Below, piece after piece: positions 24,039-33,565 of a stretch of DNA of 64,000 nucleotides. Under the pieces are notes generated by a model that saw only the letters and a program-made list of their open reading frames with translations, was not told the origin of the DNA and did no database searches. The translations under genes and the position numbers were made by a program. Numbering within the stretch: position 1 is the stretch's first letter; the number at the start of each line of letters is the position of its first letter. The DNA comes from Microcoleus sp. FACHB-831 (GTDB taxonomy: Bacteria; Cyanobacteriota; Cyanobacteriia; Cyanobacteriales; FACHB-T130), in contig NZ_JACJON010000018.1 of assembly GCF_014695585.1 (NCBI RefSeq), forward strand, positions 1-64,000, given 5' to 3'.

Positions 24039-26288
24039 ATGCTACGACTCCCGCAGTTTAATGATGGTGGTTTAAAGCGATTAGGCAAGCAAGGAAGAAG
24101 CATTCTCTCAATGCTGGACGTTCGCTTTCGCAATTTAAAGATCAGCGGCAAACTGAATCTGGGTTTTGGCATACTGGTTGTTCTTACATTTCTGGTTATT
24201 GGACGCAGTTATCTGAGTAGCGTTCAGGCAACTATTACCATTAATAGAACGCGACAAGTAAGGATGCCCGCTGCTCTTATCTCCGCCGATGCTCAAACTA
24301 ACTTGCTGAAGATGGTGTCTGATATGCGGGGTTATTTGGTATCTGGAGAATCTGTGTTTCGCGATCGCTATCAGCAGTCCCGGCAAACCTTTGAAGCAAG
24401 GCTGGCTGAACTAACAAATATTCTCCAGCAACAGCCATCTTCGGACAATCAACGTCGTCTGAGGGAACTCCAGCAAACTTATAAACTATGGGCTGCGCTC
24501 CCCGATCGGCTATTTGCCCTCCACAACAACTTACTTGATAATCAACCAGCGTTGCGAATGTTAGACAAAGACGGGGAGTTTCTCATTTCCACCATCTTGG
24601 TCGAAACCGATCGCATCTTGGACGAACAAGAAGAGCGATCGCCCTCAAATACCAACACCTTACTCCTTAAAGATGTAGTCGAATTTAAAAGCTCGTTTGC
24701 ACTTATGATTTCGCAATTGCGCGGCTATCTGGTGACGCAAGATCCAGAATTTCGATTTGACTATGCGAGCTATTTCAAAACAAACCAAGCTGCTTGGAAG
24801 GCTTTAAATAGCAGACGAAATGCCCTAAGCGCAAGCCAGCAAGCTCGTCTAGACAAAATTGCACAATCGTATCAGCAATTTCAGCCATTGCCTCAGCGCA
24901 TGTTTGAAATTGTGGAAGGCGAACATTATCGAGAAGATTTATTTTTGTTTCGCCAAGAAACGGAACCTTTAACTGAAAAAATGCTGAGCCTGCTAAATGA
25001 AATTGTGGCAAGTCAGCAACATGCACTTACGTCTGAGTTACAAGCTGGAAGTCAAGGATTAGCGACAGGTGAGTGGCAAACCCTTTTAGGAGGACTAATT
25101 GCCTTGGGGGTGAGTATCAGCCTAACTCTACTCCTGCGGCGACAAATTGCCAATTCAATCAATCGCCTCACAACCGTAACTAATCGCATCATAGAAGGCG
25201 ATCTTGATGCCAGAGCTAGCATAGAATCGCGAGATGAAATTGGTATTTTGGCTAAGACGTTTAACCAGATGACAGATTACTTGCAGCGCTCGAAAGAGGA
25301 ATTGGAGGAGTACAGCCGTACCTTAGAGCAAAGAGTCGATGCACGAACCCAGGAATTGCAGGAAAAGAACCAACAATTAGGCGAAACACTTATACATTTA
25401 CAACAAACTCAGGCTCAATTAATCCAAACTGAGAAAATGTCTAGCCTTGGACAACTGGTGGCGGGTGTAGCACATGAAATTAATAATCCTGTAAACTTTA
25501 TTCATGGTAATGTTTTACACGCCAATCAATACGTCCAAGATTTGTGTAAGTTAGTGGAACTTTATCAAACTGAGTATTCTCACCCTAATCGCAAAATTGA
25601 AGACTTTATAAAAGAAATTGATTTAGAGTTTCTGCAAGAAGATTTACCCAAAATATTCACATCCATGCAAGTGGGAACGGAACGCATTCGTGAGATTGTT
25701 CAGTCGCTACGAACTTTCTCTCGTTTAGATGAATCCGAAGTTAAAGAAGTGAATATTCACGAAGGAATTGATAGTACGCTGATGATTTTGCATAATCGCT
25801 TGAAAGCAAAACCCGATCATCCAGAAATTACAATTATTAAAGAGTACAAGAATTTACCTCGGATTGAATGCTATGCAGGACAGCTTAATCAGGTGTTCAT
25901 GAATGTTTTGACAAATGCGATCGATGCTTTGGAGGAAAAGGAAAAAAATAAGAAGCGGGAATTAGAGATTAAAAATGGCTCAAATTCTGAGATTCACTCA
26001 GCTCCCACCATTTGGATTCGCACTGAAGTGCTAGGTACTAATCGCGTTACTATTCGCATTGCAGATAATGGCCCTGGTATGCCAAAAAATGTCCAGCAGC
26101 GGTTGTTCGATCCTTTTTTCACTACAAAGCCTGTCGGCAAAGGTACAGGTCTGGGAATGTCAATTAGCCATCAAATTATCACTGAAAAACACAAAGGTAC
26201 TCTGAGTTGTATTTCTAGTCCTAAAGCAGGAGCTGAGTTTGTGATTGAAATTCCAATTCACCAGCATTGTAATAGCGATCGCATTTAA
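24039..26288 (+). CDS. Membrane histidine kinase with CHASE3-like sensor and HAMP
   Basis: This is a 749-aa sensor kinase. TM1 lies at about 42-62. A periplasmic four-helix-type region follows that looks like two CHASE3-like bundles in series (MRGYLVSGESVFRDRY and LRGYLVTQDPEFRFDY). Then come TM2 (about 350-370), HAMP (about 370-425), a coiled coil, and a HisKA box GVAHEINNP with H479. The HATPase has NAIDAL, DNGPGM and GKGTGLGMS boxes. There is no receiver, so the cognate regulator is elsewhere. The short gap to the TRAP-type binding-protein gene suggests a two-gene operon in which the binding protein could present ligand to this kinase. Confidence 0.9.
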   Translation: MLRLPQFNDGGLKRLGKQGRSILSMLDVRFRNLKISGKLNLGFGILVVLTFLVIGRSYLSSVQATITINRTRQVRMPAALISADAQTNLLKMVSDMRGYLVSGESVFRDRYQQSRQTFEARLAELTNILQQQPSSDNQRRLRELQQTYKLWAALPDRLFALHNNLLDNQPALRMLDKDGEFLISTILVETDRILDEQEERSPSNTNTLLLKDVVEFKSSFALMISQLRGYLVTQDPEFRFDYASYFKTNQAAWKALNSRRNALSASQQARLDKIAQSYQQFQPLPQRMFEIVEGEHYREDLFLFRQETEPLTEKMLSLLNEIVASQQHALTSELQAGSQGLATGEWQTLLGGLIALGVSISLTLLLRRQIANSINRLTTVTNRIIEGDLDARASIESRDEIGILAKTFNQMTDYLQRSKEELEEYSRTLEQRVDARTQELQEKNQQLGETLIHLQQTQAQLIQTEKMSSLGQLVAGVAHEINNPVNFIHGNVLHANQYVQDLCKLVELYQTEYSHPNRKIEDFIKEIDLEFLQEDLPKIFTSMQVGTERIREIVQSLRTFSRLDESEVKEVNIHEGIDSTLMILHNRLKAKPDHPEITIIKEYKNLPRIECYAGQLNQVFMNVLTNAIDALEEKEKNKKRELEIKNGSNSEIHSAPTIWIRTEVLGTNRVTIRIADNGPGMPKNVQQRLFDPFFTTKPVGKGTGLGMSISHQIITEKHKGTLSCISSPKAGAEFVIEIPIHQHCNSDRI

Positions 26289-26409
26289 TATGCATACTAC
26301 CGGAGGTGTTTGTCTGAACAAGTTTTAAAATGTATTTATGGCGCGAATCCTTTAGCTCTAACTAGGTTCTTTATACTTGAGCTTCTTTAGCGCGATCGCC
26401 AATATAAAA

Positions 26410-27954
26410 TTATATTTTTTTCAGTCTCCAAAGCGATATATCCGTCTGGTAAATAGAATCTATTTTAATATTCTGCTCTTGCTGAAGATCGGCAATAAAC
26501 TTTTTAGAAGGATTAAATAAAAATACATCGCTATAACCATCAGGTATCTTAGGTACATTTGGCTGCACAAACAACAGCAGCCGGACTTTAGGATCGAGGC
26601 GATAGCTTAAAGGCATTACTTGGCCTAAACGAGCATCGGAAATTATAATTGGGGATGAAGCTTGGTTGATGACGCGAGACATATCGACAATAAATTTATC
26701 TTTCCCCCACCACGTCTGTGCTTGTGAATCTATCGCACAAGATAAAACGCCCGCAGAAATTAGCAAGCTAGTGGCAAGTTGCCATAATTTAACCCGTTGC
26801 AAGCTAATGTTTAGAGAGCTAATTTGACTAGCTAGAAGATAAGCAACAGCAATTTCAAGACCTAAATAACATGGCGTAAAATACCTATCTACCGTTGAGC
26901 GTCGTCCTCCGGAAATTAAATCTGGCAGTACAAATGCTAATGCCGTTACTCCTATTAAGGTGAAAATAAATAACCAAACTCGTTCTTCAGTATGACGGCA
27001 TAAAAAATAAATTGAATAAATTACCAAAATTAATACTGGTAGGCTCAAATAAATTAATAAATTATCATATTCATAATTCCAAGATATAAATAAATGGCAT
27101 AGGTTGAGACTCCATTTTTTTAGCAAAGATAAAAAAGGCAATGGTAATTTTATCCACTCCATAACATCAAATGCCCGGTTCCTAAGAATAAACCATACCC
27201 AAGGAGTAAAGCTTAAAACCGCAAAAATAGAGGCTAGCGAATAAGCAATAAGAGTTTTATTTAAGCGGAAGCGTTGAAGGATAATGAGATAAATTCCATG
27301 ACTCGTTAAAACTAAAATAGAAAATAAATGGGAATAAAAACTTAACGCCATAATTGCCGCATAAGCAATCCATGCAAGTTTTGTTTTAATGCGTATAGCC
27401 CGTAACAATAACGTGCTTGATAGCAATATCATTACTGCCCATAGACTGTACTGGCGCACTTCCTGAGCATATCTGACAAAAAAAGGCGATACAGCAACTA
27501 ACGCCATTGCCAGCCAGCCTACTGTTGAGGATTCAAATAATTCTAAACATAGCCAGTAAATGCAAGGAAATATAAATAAGCTAATTAAAGCAGGGAAACT
27601 TCGCATGGCTGTTACAGAACTGCCAAAGCACTGCGCCCAAAATCTTGCTAATACATAATAAATAGGTGGATGTTCAGACCTCTTTTTGAGAATATTTAAT
27701 GTATCGTTTATATTTTTATCAAATTTAATTTGTTGATATTTATGTAAATCATCAATAGTAATTTGCTGGTTGTTGTAGGCTAACTCGGTTGTTATTTTAT
27801 CGTCATAACCAGCTAGCCATAATGAAGTATATGTTTCATCTTCCCAGTAAACTTTTTGATTGAGGCTAGCAAAACGGAAAAATATGCCAAGGATTAAAAT
27901 AATAATAACGAAAAAATTTAACCATTTTTGAGGCATTGGATAAGGCGGATTCAT
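26410..27954 (-). CDS. GT39-family polytopic glycosyltransferase
   Basis: This 514-aa integral membrane protein has about ten to twelve hydrophobic helices. The first extracytoplasmic loop contains YWEDETYTS (about 36-44), the acidic motif of GT-C/GT39 enzymes that use lipid-linked sugars (ArnT- and PMT-like). A second loop has EHPPIYY (about 92-98), also typical. It probably transfers a sugar from a polyprenyl-phosphate donor to a protein or lipid on the outer face of the cytoplasmic membrane. The region is AT-rich compared with neighbours. It stands alone between opposite-strand and same-strand signalling genes, so its acceptor is unknown. Confidence 0.82.
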   Translation of the reverse strand: MNPPYPMPQKWLNFFVIIILILGIFFRFASLNQKVYWEDETYTSLWLAGYDDKITTELAYNNQQITIDDLHKYQQIKFDKNINDTLNILKKRSEHPPIYYVLARFWAQCFGSSVTAMRSFPALISLFIFPCIYWLCLELFESSTVGWLAMALVAVSPFFVRYAQEVRQYSLWAVMILLSSTLLLRAIRIKTKLAWIAYAAIMALSFYSHLFSILVLTSHGIYLIILQRFRLNKTLIAYSLASIFAVLSFTPWVWFILRNRAFDVMEWIKLPLPFLSLLKKWSLNLCHLFISWNYEYDNLLIYLSLPVLILVIYSIYFLCRHTEERVWLFIFTLIGVTALAFVLPDLISGGRRSTVDRYFTPCYLGLEIAVAYLLASQISSLNISLQRVKLWQLATSLLISAGVLSCAIDSQAQTWWGKDKFIVDMSRVINQASSPIIISDARLGQVMPLSYRLDPKVRLLLFVQPNVPKIPDGYSDVFLFNPSKKFIADLQQEQNIKIDSIYQTDISLWRLKKI

Positions 27955-28140
27955 GGCAATATTCCTTAAAAATCAAGGTTGCGATCGCGCAACAATATTA
28001 CAAGACAAGATTAGCGATCGCGTAATTAATTTTACTTCGCGCGATCGCTAGCCACACGTATTATGTTCATACACTTTAGAGGAAAGCATCATTTGCACCA
28101 CAAAAATTTCCTCTCGTTTCCCCCTAACAAAATATCACTG

Positions 28141-31100
28141 CTACTCTCCAGCAGCAAGTAAAGCACCAGCAGCGATCGCATCTACAGGTTTAGAAAAAAA
28201 GTAGCCCTGTCCGTGTTCGCATTGCAACCCTTCGAGTAAGGCTAACTGAGTTTGAGTTTCTATCCCTTCAGCGATCGCATCCATACCTAAACTATGAGCT
28301 AAGTTTATAATCGCCTGTACGATCTCGGAATTTTCGCCGTTTGCACCCATACGGCTGACAAAAGAACGGTCAATCTTCAATGTATCTATGGGAAAACTGT
28401 GCAGATAACTTAAAGAAGAATAACCCGTCCCAAAATCATCAATACTTAAATGAATATCCAGTGCTTTCAGTTCTTGAAGCATAGCTTTTGCAGCACTCGC
28501 ATTTTCCATTACAATACTTTCTGTAATTTCCAGCTTGAGACTGCCCCCGTCCAGCCCAGTCTCGCAGAGTATTTGCTCAATTCGCTGCGTTAAGTCTGGC
28601 TGGGAAAACTGTTTGCCAGAAAGATTAACGCTAATCGTCAATTTCTGATGGGGAAATTGCATCTGCCATATACGCATTTGCAGGCAAGCTTCGCGCAGCA
28701 CCCAGGCTCCCAGAGGGATAATTAAACCAGTTTCTTCAGCGACAGGAATAAACTCTACTGGGGAAACCATGCCACGAGTGGGATGCAACAAACGCACCAG
28801 CGCCTCAAACCCAGTAATCTGACCGCTCGTTAAGGCAACAATTGGTTGATAGTAAAGTAGGAAGTATGGCTTTTTAGCCCCGTGTTTTGAATGTTGGCGA
28901 TCGCCTGTTGCTAAGTGCTGGGTCTCCTCAAGCGCCAGTCGCAAGTCATTTTCTAACTCCAAGCGGGCGACAGCATGGGCGTGCATGGGGGCGTTAAACA
29001 CCTGGTAACGTGCTTTACCCATTGCTTTAGCTTGATACAAAGCGATGTCAGCATCCCTCAAAAGATTTCCCGGCCAGTAGCAGCGATCGCTATGGCTAAT
29101 TCCACCCAAGGTAATACCAATGCTAGCCGTAACGACAACTTGGTGGCCGTCGAGATTAAAAGACGACCTCAGTTCCTGTTGGATGCGGTCGGCAATTTCC
29201 GTTGCATCGCTAACATCGTTAATCTCATCAAGCAAAATGACGAATTCATCGCCCCCAAGTCGTGCGACAGTATCGCCAGATCGCAGACATACTTCCAATC
29301 GTCGCGCGATCGCGCTTAGTAATTGGTCGCCGACTACGTGCCCCAAACTGTCATTGACGATCTTGAACCGATCCAGATCTAAAAACAAGACCGCAAACTG
29401 ATATTCTGGTTGGCGACGCAGCCGCGCGATCGCAATGGACAGCCGATCCATAAATAACGAGCGATTCGGCAGACCTGTTAGCGGATCGTGGAAGGCATCA
29501 TAAAACAATTGTTCCTCAGCTATCTTGCGATCGCTAATATCCGTCTGCGACCCAGCCATGCGGTATGCAACTCCATTTTTTTCCCTCACCGCCAGCCCCC
29601 GACACAGCATCCAGCGGTAGGTTCCGTCTCGATGCAACATGCGATACTCTTTCTCAAAATGTTGAGTCAGCCCATCTAGATGCGCCGTAATAGCTGCGCT
29701 GACTCGTTCAAAGTCTTCTGGATGCACCCGGTTAAACCACTCATCCGGGCTATCGCCAATTTCGTTATCTTTGTGACCGAGCATGGCTTTCCAGCGCGGG
29801 GATAAATAAATCGTGTCGGCTTTTATATTCCAATCCCACAACCCCTCATTACTACCGCGCACTGCAAGTTCATAGCGTTCTTCCGATTCCCGCAGAGCAA
29901 CTTCTGCTTGCTTGCGCTCAATTGCTGTCGCCAGCACGTTAGCAACGGCTTGCATAAAGTTAACCTCATCAGAGGTAAAGCGTCGGTGTTTGGATGTGTG
30001 GGCGCTCAAAACACCAAAAGGCTGAGTAGACCCGTGAACGATCACGCTCATGCCGCTAACTATTCTGTGATTGTGCAGCAGCGGCGTTCCAGCAAAGCGG
30101 GTTTCTATGCGGAGGTCTTCGACAATGACTGGTTCGCCAACAAGCAAAGTATAGCCTGCCTGCGATCGCCCATTAGCACCTACGACCGCAGACCCGACAA
30201 GCCCTTCCTGCCAGCCCACACCTGCACGTAATAATAAAGTGCTGCCACCTGGCATCAGTTCCAAAATTTGACAATATTTCACCCCAAGAGTCTGAGCCAC
30301 AAGAGTGACCGCTCGCTCCATCAGCGTCGCTAGCTCTATCCCCGCCAATGCCTGCTGACCCAATTCAGCCACAACTGCACTCGCACGGGCATAAGCTCTT
30401 ACTTCTTGTTCTGCCTGCTTGCGGCTGGTAATATCGCGCTGCACGGCAAGAAAATGAGTATAGCAACCCCTAGCGTCTGCAATGGGTACGATGTTCAGAT
30501 CCACGCAAAATTCATAACCATCTTTGTGCTGGTTGATCAGTTCCGCTCTGACTGGCTCGCATCGTGATATTGCTTGACGTATTTTCTCTAGTTCAGAACG
30601 TTGCGTATTAGAGCTTTGCAGAAAGCGCGGTGTCCTGCCAATAATCTCTTCTAAGCTATAACCTGTCATGCGAGTAAAAGCTTTATTAGCATAGACAATC
30701 TTAGGGCCGTCCGGCTCATTGATTGGACTAGCTTCAGTAATAACGATCGCATCGTTGGCATTTTCTACGCACGACTCTAACAGGCGCAGCCTTTCCTCTG
30801 CATACTTAGGTTCTGTAATGTCGCTAAACGAAGTCACAGCAGCGTATGGCTTTGTTTCCCCTGGGGAAAACAAGGGTTGTGAATTAATCGCAATCCAAGT
30901 AACAATACCGTCCGGTTTGTAGATGCCCATCAACACATTCGCACAAGGCTTCCCGGTTCGCAACGTCACCATTGCTGGATGTATCTCGCCAGGAAAGGGA
31001 GAGCCATCAGGATAAATCGCACGCCACTGCGGATCTATCGATGTTCGTCCTATAATTTGATCTGCTGTTAGCCCCAAAATGCGCTCCGCAGCAGTATTGC

Positions 31101-32100
31101 AAGCTTGGATAGTGCCTTTAGCGTCTTGCAGTACAACACCTTCTTCCATCGCCGCAACAACCGAGCGATAGCGTTCCTGGCTTTTTCGCAGCGCTTCCTC
31201 TGCTTCCTTGCGTTGAGTAGTATGCCACAGGCTTTCGCTAATATCCTTCGCCGTTGCGTAAATCAACTGCTGTCCCTTCAGAGGTGTGGCGTTCCACAAC
31301 AGCCATTTATAGGAGCCGTCTTTGCAGCGGTAGCGATTTTCAAAAGAAAGTGTCTCGCCACCAAGAGTCAGTTTTTCGATTTCTGCCTCTGTTATTTCAC
31401 GGTCGTCTGGATGCACAAATTCGATAAACGGTCTAGCCAACAATTCATCGTTGGTATAGCCCAAGATTTTTTCCCACTGGGGGTTCAGCCGCTTGAAGTA
31501 CCCATCCATTCCAGCAGTGCAAAGCATATCCAGCGACAGAGCGAATAAATGCTCTAGATCCTGCTCCGCTTGCTGGCAATCCCGGAGCCTACGCTCCATC
31601 TGATTAAATTGATTTCGCAAGTCCAGAAGCGTCCGCACCTGTCGTGCTAAAGTTCGCAATGATGAGCTTTGCTCGTAGCTCAATTCACGCGGTACTAAGT
31701 CCATTACGCATAAAGCTCCGGTCGGATGGCCTACCTGAGTCATTAAGGTAGCACTTGCATAAAAGCGGATATAGGGGCTAGATATAAAGTGCGAAGTTGC
31801 GCTAAAACATATGTCCTGGTGTGTATCCGGGACAATTAACAAATCAGACGATTGAGGATGACTCGCTAACAAAGTTTCAATAAAAGACAGTTCCGGCGGG
31901 AGATAATCGCCCACCAGGGATGTAAACCATTGTCTGGTACCATCGCTCAGCCATAGCAGCGCAAGTGGAGTCTGGCAAATATGGGCTGCCATGCGAGCAA
32001 TATCCCCGAACTCCATCTCCGAGTAGGCGTCGAACAGAGGAGATTGGAGCTTTGTAGAGATTTTTACTACTTGATGCCCATTCAGATGTGGTTTAATCAT
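28141..32100 (-). CDS. GAF/PAS sensor with GGDEF and EAL domains
   Basis: This is a 1319-aa soluble c-di-GMP enzyme. Domain order: GAF-like (about 20-165), PAS (about 180-295), PAS (about 305-430), a LOV-like PAS (about 440-565), GAF (about 580-735), PAS (about 745-870), GGDEF (about 885-1050) and EAL (about 1075-1315). The GGDEF motif is intact (ARLGGDEF) with an upstream RSGD I-site. The EAL motif is intact (FEALVRL) with DDFGTGYSS present, so both synthesis and hydrolysis are possible. The LOV-like PAS has GRTPRFLQ where photosensory LOV has GxNCRFLQ, so it lacks the flavin-reactive Cys. It has no membrane segment. Confidence 0.92.
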   Translation of the reverse strand: MIKPHLNGHQVVKISTKLQSPLFDAYSEMEFGDIARMAAHICQTPLALLWLSDGTRQWFTSLVGDYLPPELSFIETLLASHPQSSDLLIVPDTHQDICFSATSHFISSPYIRFYASATLMTQVGHPTGALCVMDLVPRELSYEQSSSLRTLARQVRTLLDLRNQFNQMERRLRDCQQAEQDLEHLFALSLDMLCTAGMDGYFKRLNPQWEKILGYTNDELLARPFIEFVHPDDREITEAEIEKLTLGGETLSFENRYRCKDGSYKWLLWNATPLKGQQLIYATAKDISESLWHTTQRKEAEEALRKSQERYRSVVAAMEEGVVLQDAKGTIQACNTAAERILGLTADQIIGRTSIDPQWRAIYPDGSPFPGEIHPAMVTLRTGKPCANVLMGIYKPDGIVTWIAINSQPLFSPGETKPYAAVTSFSDITEPKYAEERLRLLESCVENANDAIVITEASPINEPDGPKIVYANKAFTRMTGYSLEEIIGRTPRFLQSSNTQRSELEKIRQAISRCEPVRAELINQHKDGYEFCVDLNIVPIADARGCYTHFLAVQRDITSRKQAEQEVRAYARASAVVAELGQQALAGIELATLMERAVTLVAQTLGVKYCQILELMPGGSTLLLRAGVGWQEGLVGSAVVGANGRSQAGYTLLVGEPVIVEDLRIETRFAGTPLLHNHRIVSGMSVIVHGSTQPFGVLSAHTSKHRRFTSDEVNFMQAVANVLATAIERKQAEVALRESEERYELAVRGSNEGLWDWNIKADTIYLSPRWKAMLGHKDNEIGDSPDEWFNRVHPEDFERVSAAITAHLDGLTQHFEKEYRMLHRDGTYRWMLCRGLAVREKNGVAYRMAGSQTDISDRKIAEEQLFYDAFHDPLTGLPNRSLFMDRLSIAIARLRRQPEYQFAVLFLDLDRFKIVNDSLGHVVGDQLLSAIARRLEVCLRSGDTVARLGGDEFVILLDEINDVSDATEIADRIQQELRSSFNLDGHQVVVTASIGITLGGISHSDRCYWPGNLLRDADIALYQAKAMGKARYQVFNAPMHAHAVARLELENDLRLALEETQHLATGDRQHSKHGAKKPYFLLYYQPIVALTSGQITGFEALVRLLHPTRGMVSPVEFIPVAEETGLIIPLGAWVLREACLQMRIWQMQFPHQKLTISVNLSGKQFSQPDLTQRIEQILCETGLDGGSLKLEITESIVMENASAAKAMLQELKALDIHLSIDDFGTGYSSLSYLHSFPIDTLKIDRSFVSRMGANGENSEIVQAIINLAHSLGMDAIAEGIETQTQLALLEGLQCEHGQGYFFSKPVDAIAAGALLAAGE

Positions 32101-32196
32101 TAATAATTAGCTGGTTGCAATGCTAGCGGCGATATGCGCTATTTCTCAGCTTCTCTATCTCATTCTCTCTCTTTTTCTGGCGCTCTTAATAATTGC

Positions 32197-33546
32197 TTAA
32201 TTCTTCTCAAACCTTGTAAAGCAAACGCGCAGCCCATCCTTCGGGCGCCGCGTTGGAATTAGTACTGGTTCAAGCCTTTGTCGGGCAGTTATTTCCCACT
32301 GATAGTCGCGCAATAAGTGGGCAGCAACAATTTTCATCTCCAGCTTCGCAAACGCGATCCCCAAACAAATGCGCGGGCCGCCCCCAAAGGCTATTAGACT
32401 GAAATGTTTTGGTTTTTGTTCCTGTCGTTGCGGGCCAAATCGGTCTGGGTCAAATTGTTCTGGCTGCGGGTAGATTTCTTCTAGTTGGTGAGTTCCCAAA
32501 ATAGAATAGAGCAACTGCCACCCAGCAGGCACGTAAAAGCCATTAAACTCAAACGGCTTGACGACTCCCCGGAATCCACCGTTTACAGGTTGATGGCAGC
32601 GTTCGATTTCGCAGAATATCTGGTCTAAGTAGGGCATTTGCCCAATTTGTTCTAAACTTAGCGCTCCCGAGCTTGCCAGATGCAACTGTTCTTCCCTAGC
32701 GCGTTGCAAGACTTCTGGGTGACGCCCTAACTCTAGACAAAACCAGGTGAGCATGGATGTTGTTGTTTCATGTCCGGCGAACAGCAACAGCATCGACTGT
32801 GCAGTAAGTTCTTGTAATGTCATGCCGTTTCCCTCTTCATCTCGTGCTTGCACTAAGAGACTAAGGGCGTCGTCGGTGGGGTGTTGCTGGCGCTGGCGCA
32901 CAACAGAGGCGAGATGCTCTAGCAATTGATTGCGGGCAGCGATCGCACGTCCAAATTTACTACCGGGTAACGTCCAGGTATTGAGGGCAAACAAACCATG
33001 TGTCAAGGTGTCAAACAGTTGGCTCAATCGAACTGAGTCCGCACCTGGCTTCGTGCCTAATAACAGTTCGCTGGCAATATCAAATGTTAGCTGTTTGTAT
33101 TCGTCGAACCAGATAAACTCTCGTTTCTGTTCCCACTTTTGGAGATAGCCTTGCGTTATTGCATCCATCGTGGTGAAGTAGCGTGCCAGTGCCGAACTAT
33201 GAAAAGCTGGCATCATCAAACGCCGATTGCGCCGATGTTCTTCACCATCTTGGACAAAAAGCGATTCTCCCAGCAGCAGCTTAAAAGTGTCTGGCCAGCC
33301 TTCACGCCAGGAAAAATGGTCAAAATGGCTCGAAAGGACAAATTCGACGGCTTCTGGGCCAATCATAAATACAGTAGGTCTGCCAATTATCTTGGTTTTG
33401 AAGATAGAACCATACTGCTTGTAGCGCTTCTGGATAAACTGGGGGTCGAGGAGGAATGCTAGCGTTTCGCCAACAACTGGCAGACCTATGCTGCCTGGCG
33501 GTAGTTGTTTATTGTTCATAGTTAATTGTTCGTTGTTGTGCGCCAC
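32197..33546 (-). CDS. Cytochrome P450 (CYP120-like)
   Basis: This 449-aa haem-thiolate monooxygenase has the I-helix oxygen-binding motif FAGHETTTS, the K-helix ExxR (EIER) and the haem ligand C394 in FGGGPRICLG. Overall it resembles cyanobacterial CYP120, which hydroxylates retinoids, so an apocarotenoid or other hydrophobic substrate is plausible. The first residues (MAHNNEQLTMNNKQ) are encoded by a heptanucleotide repeat, so the true start may be the internal ATG at 33519. It is divergent from the mnmH gene with only 19 bp between the annotated starts. Confidence 0.9.
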   Translation of the reverse strand: MAHNNEQLTMNNKQLPPGSIGLPVVGETLAFLLDPQFIQKRYKQYGSIFKTKIIGRPTVFMIGPEAVEFVLSSHFDHFSWREGWPDTFKLLLGESLFVQDGEEHRRNRRLMMPAFHSSALARYFTTMDAITQGYLQKWEQKREFIWFDEYKQLTFDIASELLLGTKPGADSVRLSQLFDTLTHGLFALNTWTLPGSKFGRAIAARNQLLEHLASVVRQRQQHPTDDALSLLVQARDEEGNGMTLQELTAQSMLLLFAGHETTTSMLTWFCLELGRHPEVLQRAREEQLHLASSGALSLEQIGQMPYLDQIFCEIERCHQPVNGGFRGVVKPFEFNGFYVPAGWQLLYSILGTHQLEEIYPQPEQFDPDRFGPQRQEQKPKHFSLIAFGGGPRICLGIAFAKLEMKIVAAHLLRDYQWEITARQRLEPVLIPTRRPKDGLRVCFTRFEKN

Positions 33547-33565
33547 TGGCGACTAATTTGTAATT

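Noticed and set aside
28141-32100. Calling the LOV-like PAS a blue-light photoreceptor
   Set aside because: The flavin-reactive Cys position reads GRTPRFLQ instead of GxNCRFLQ.
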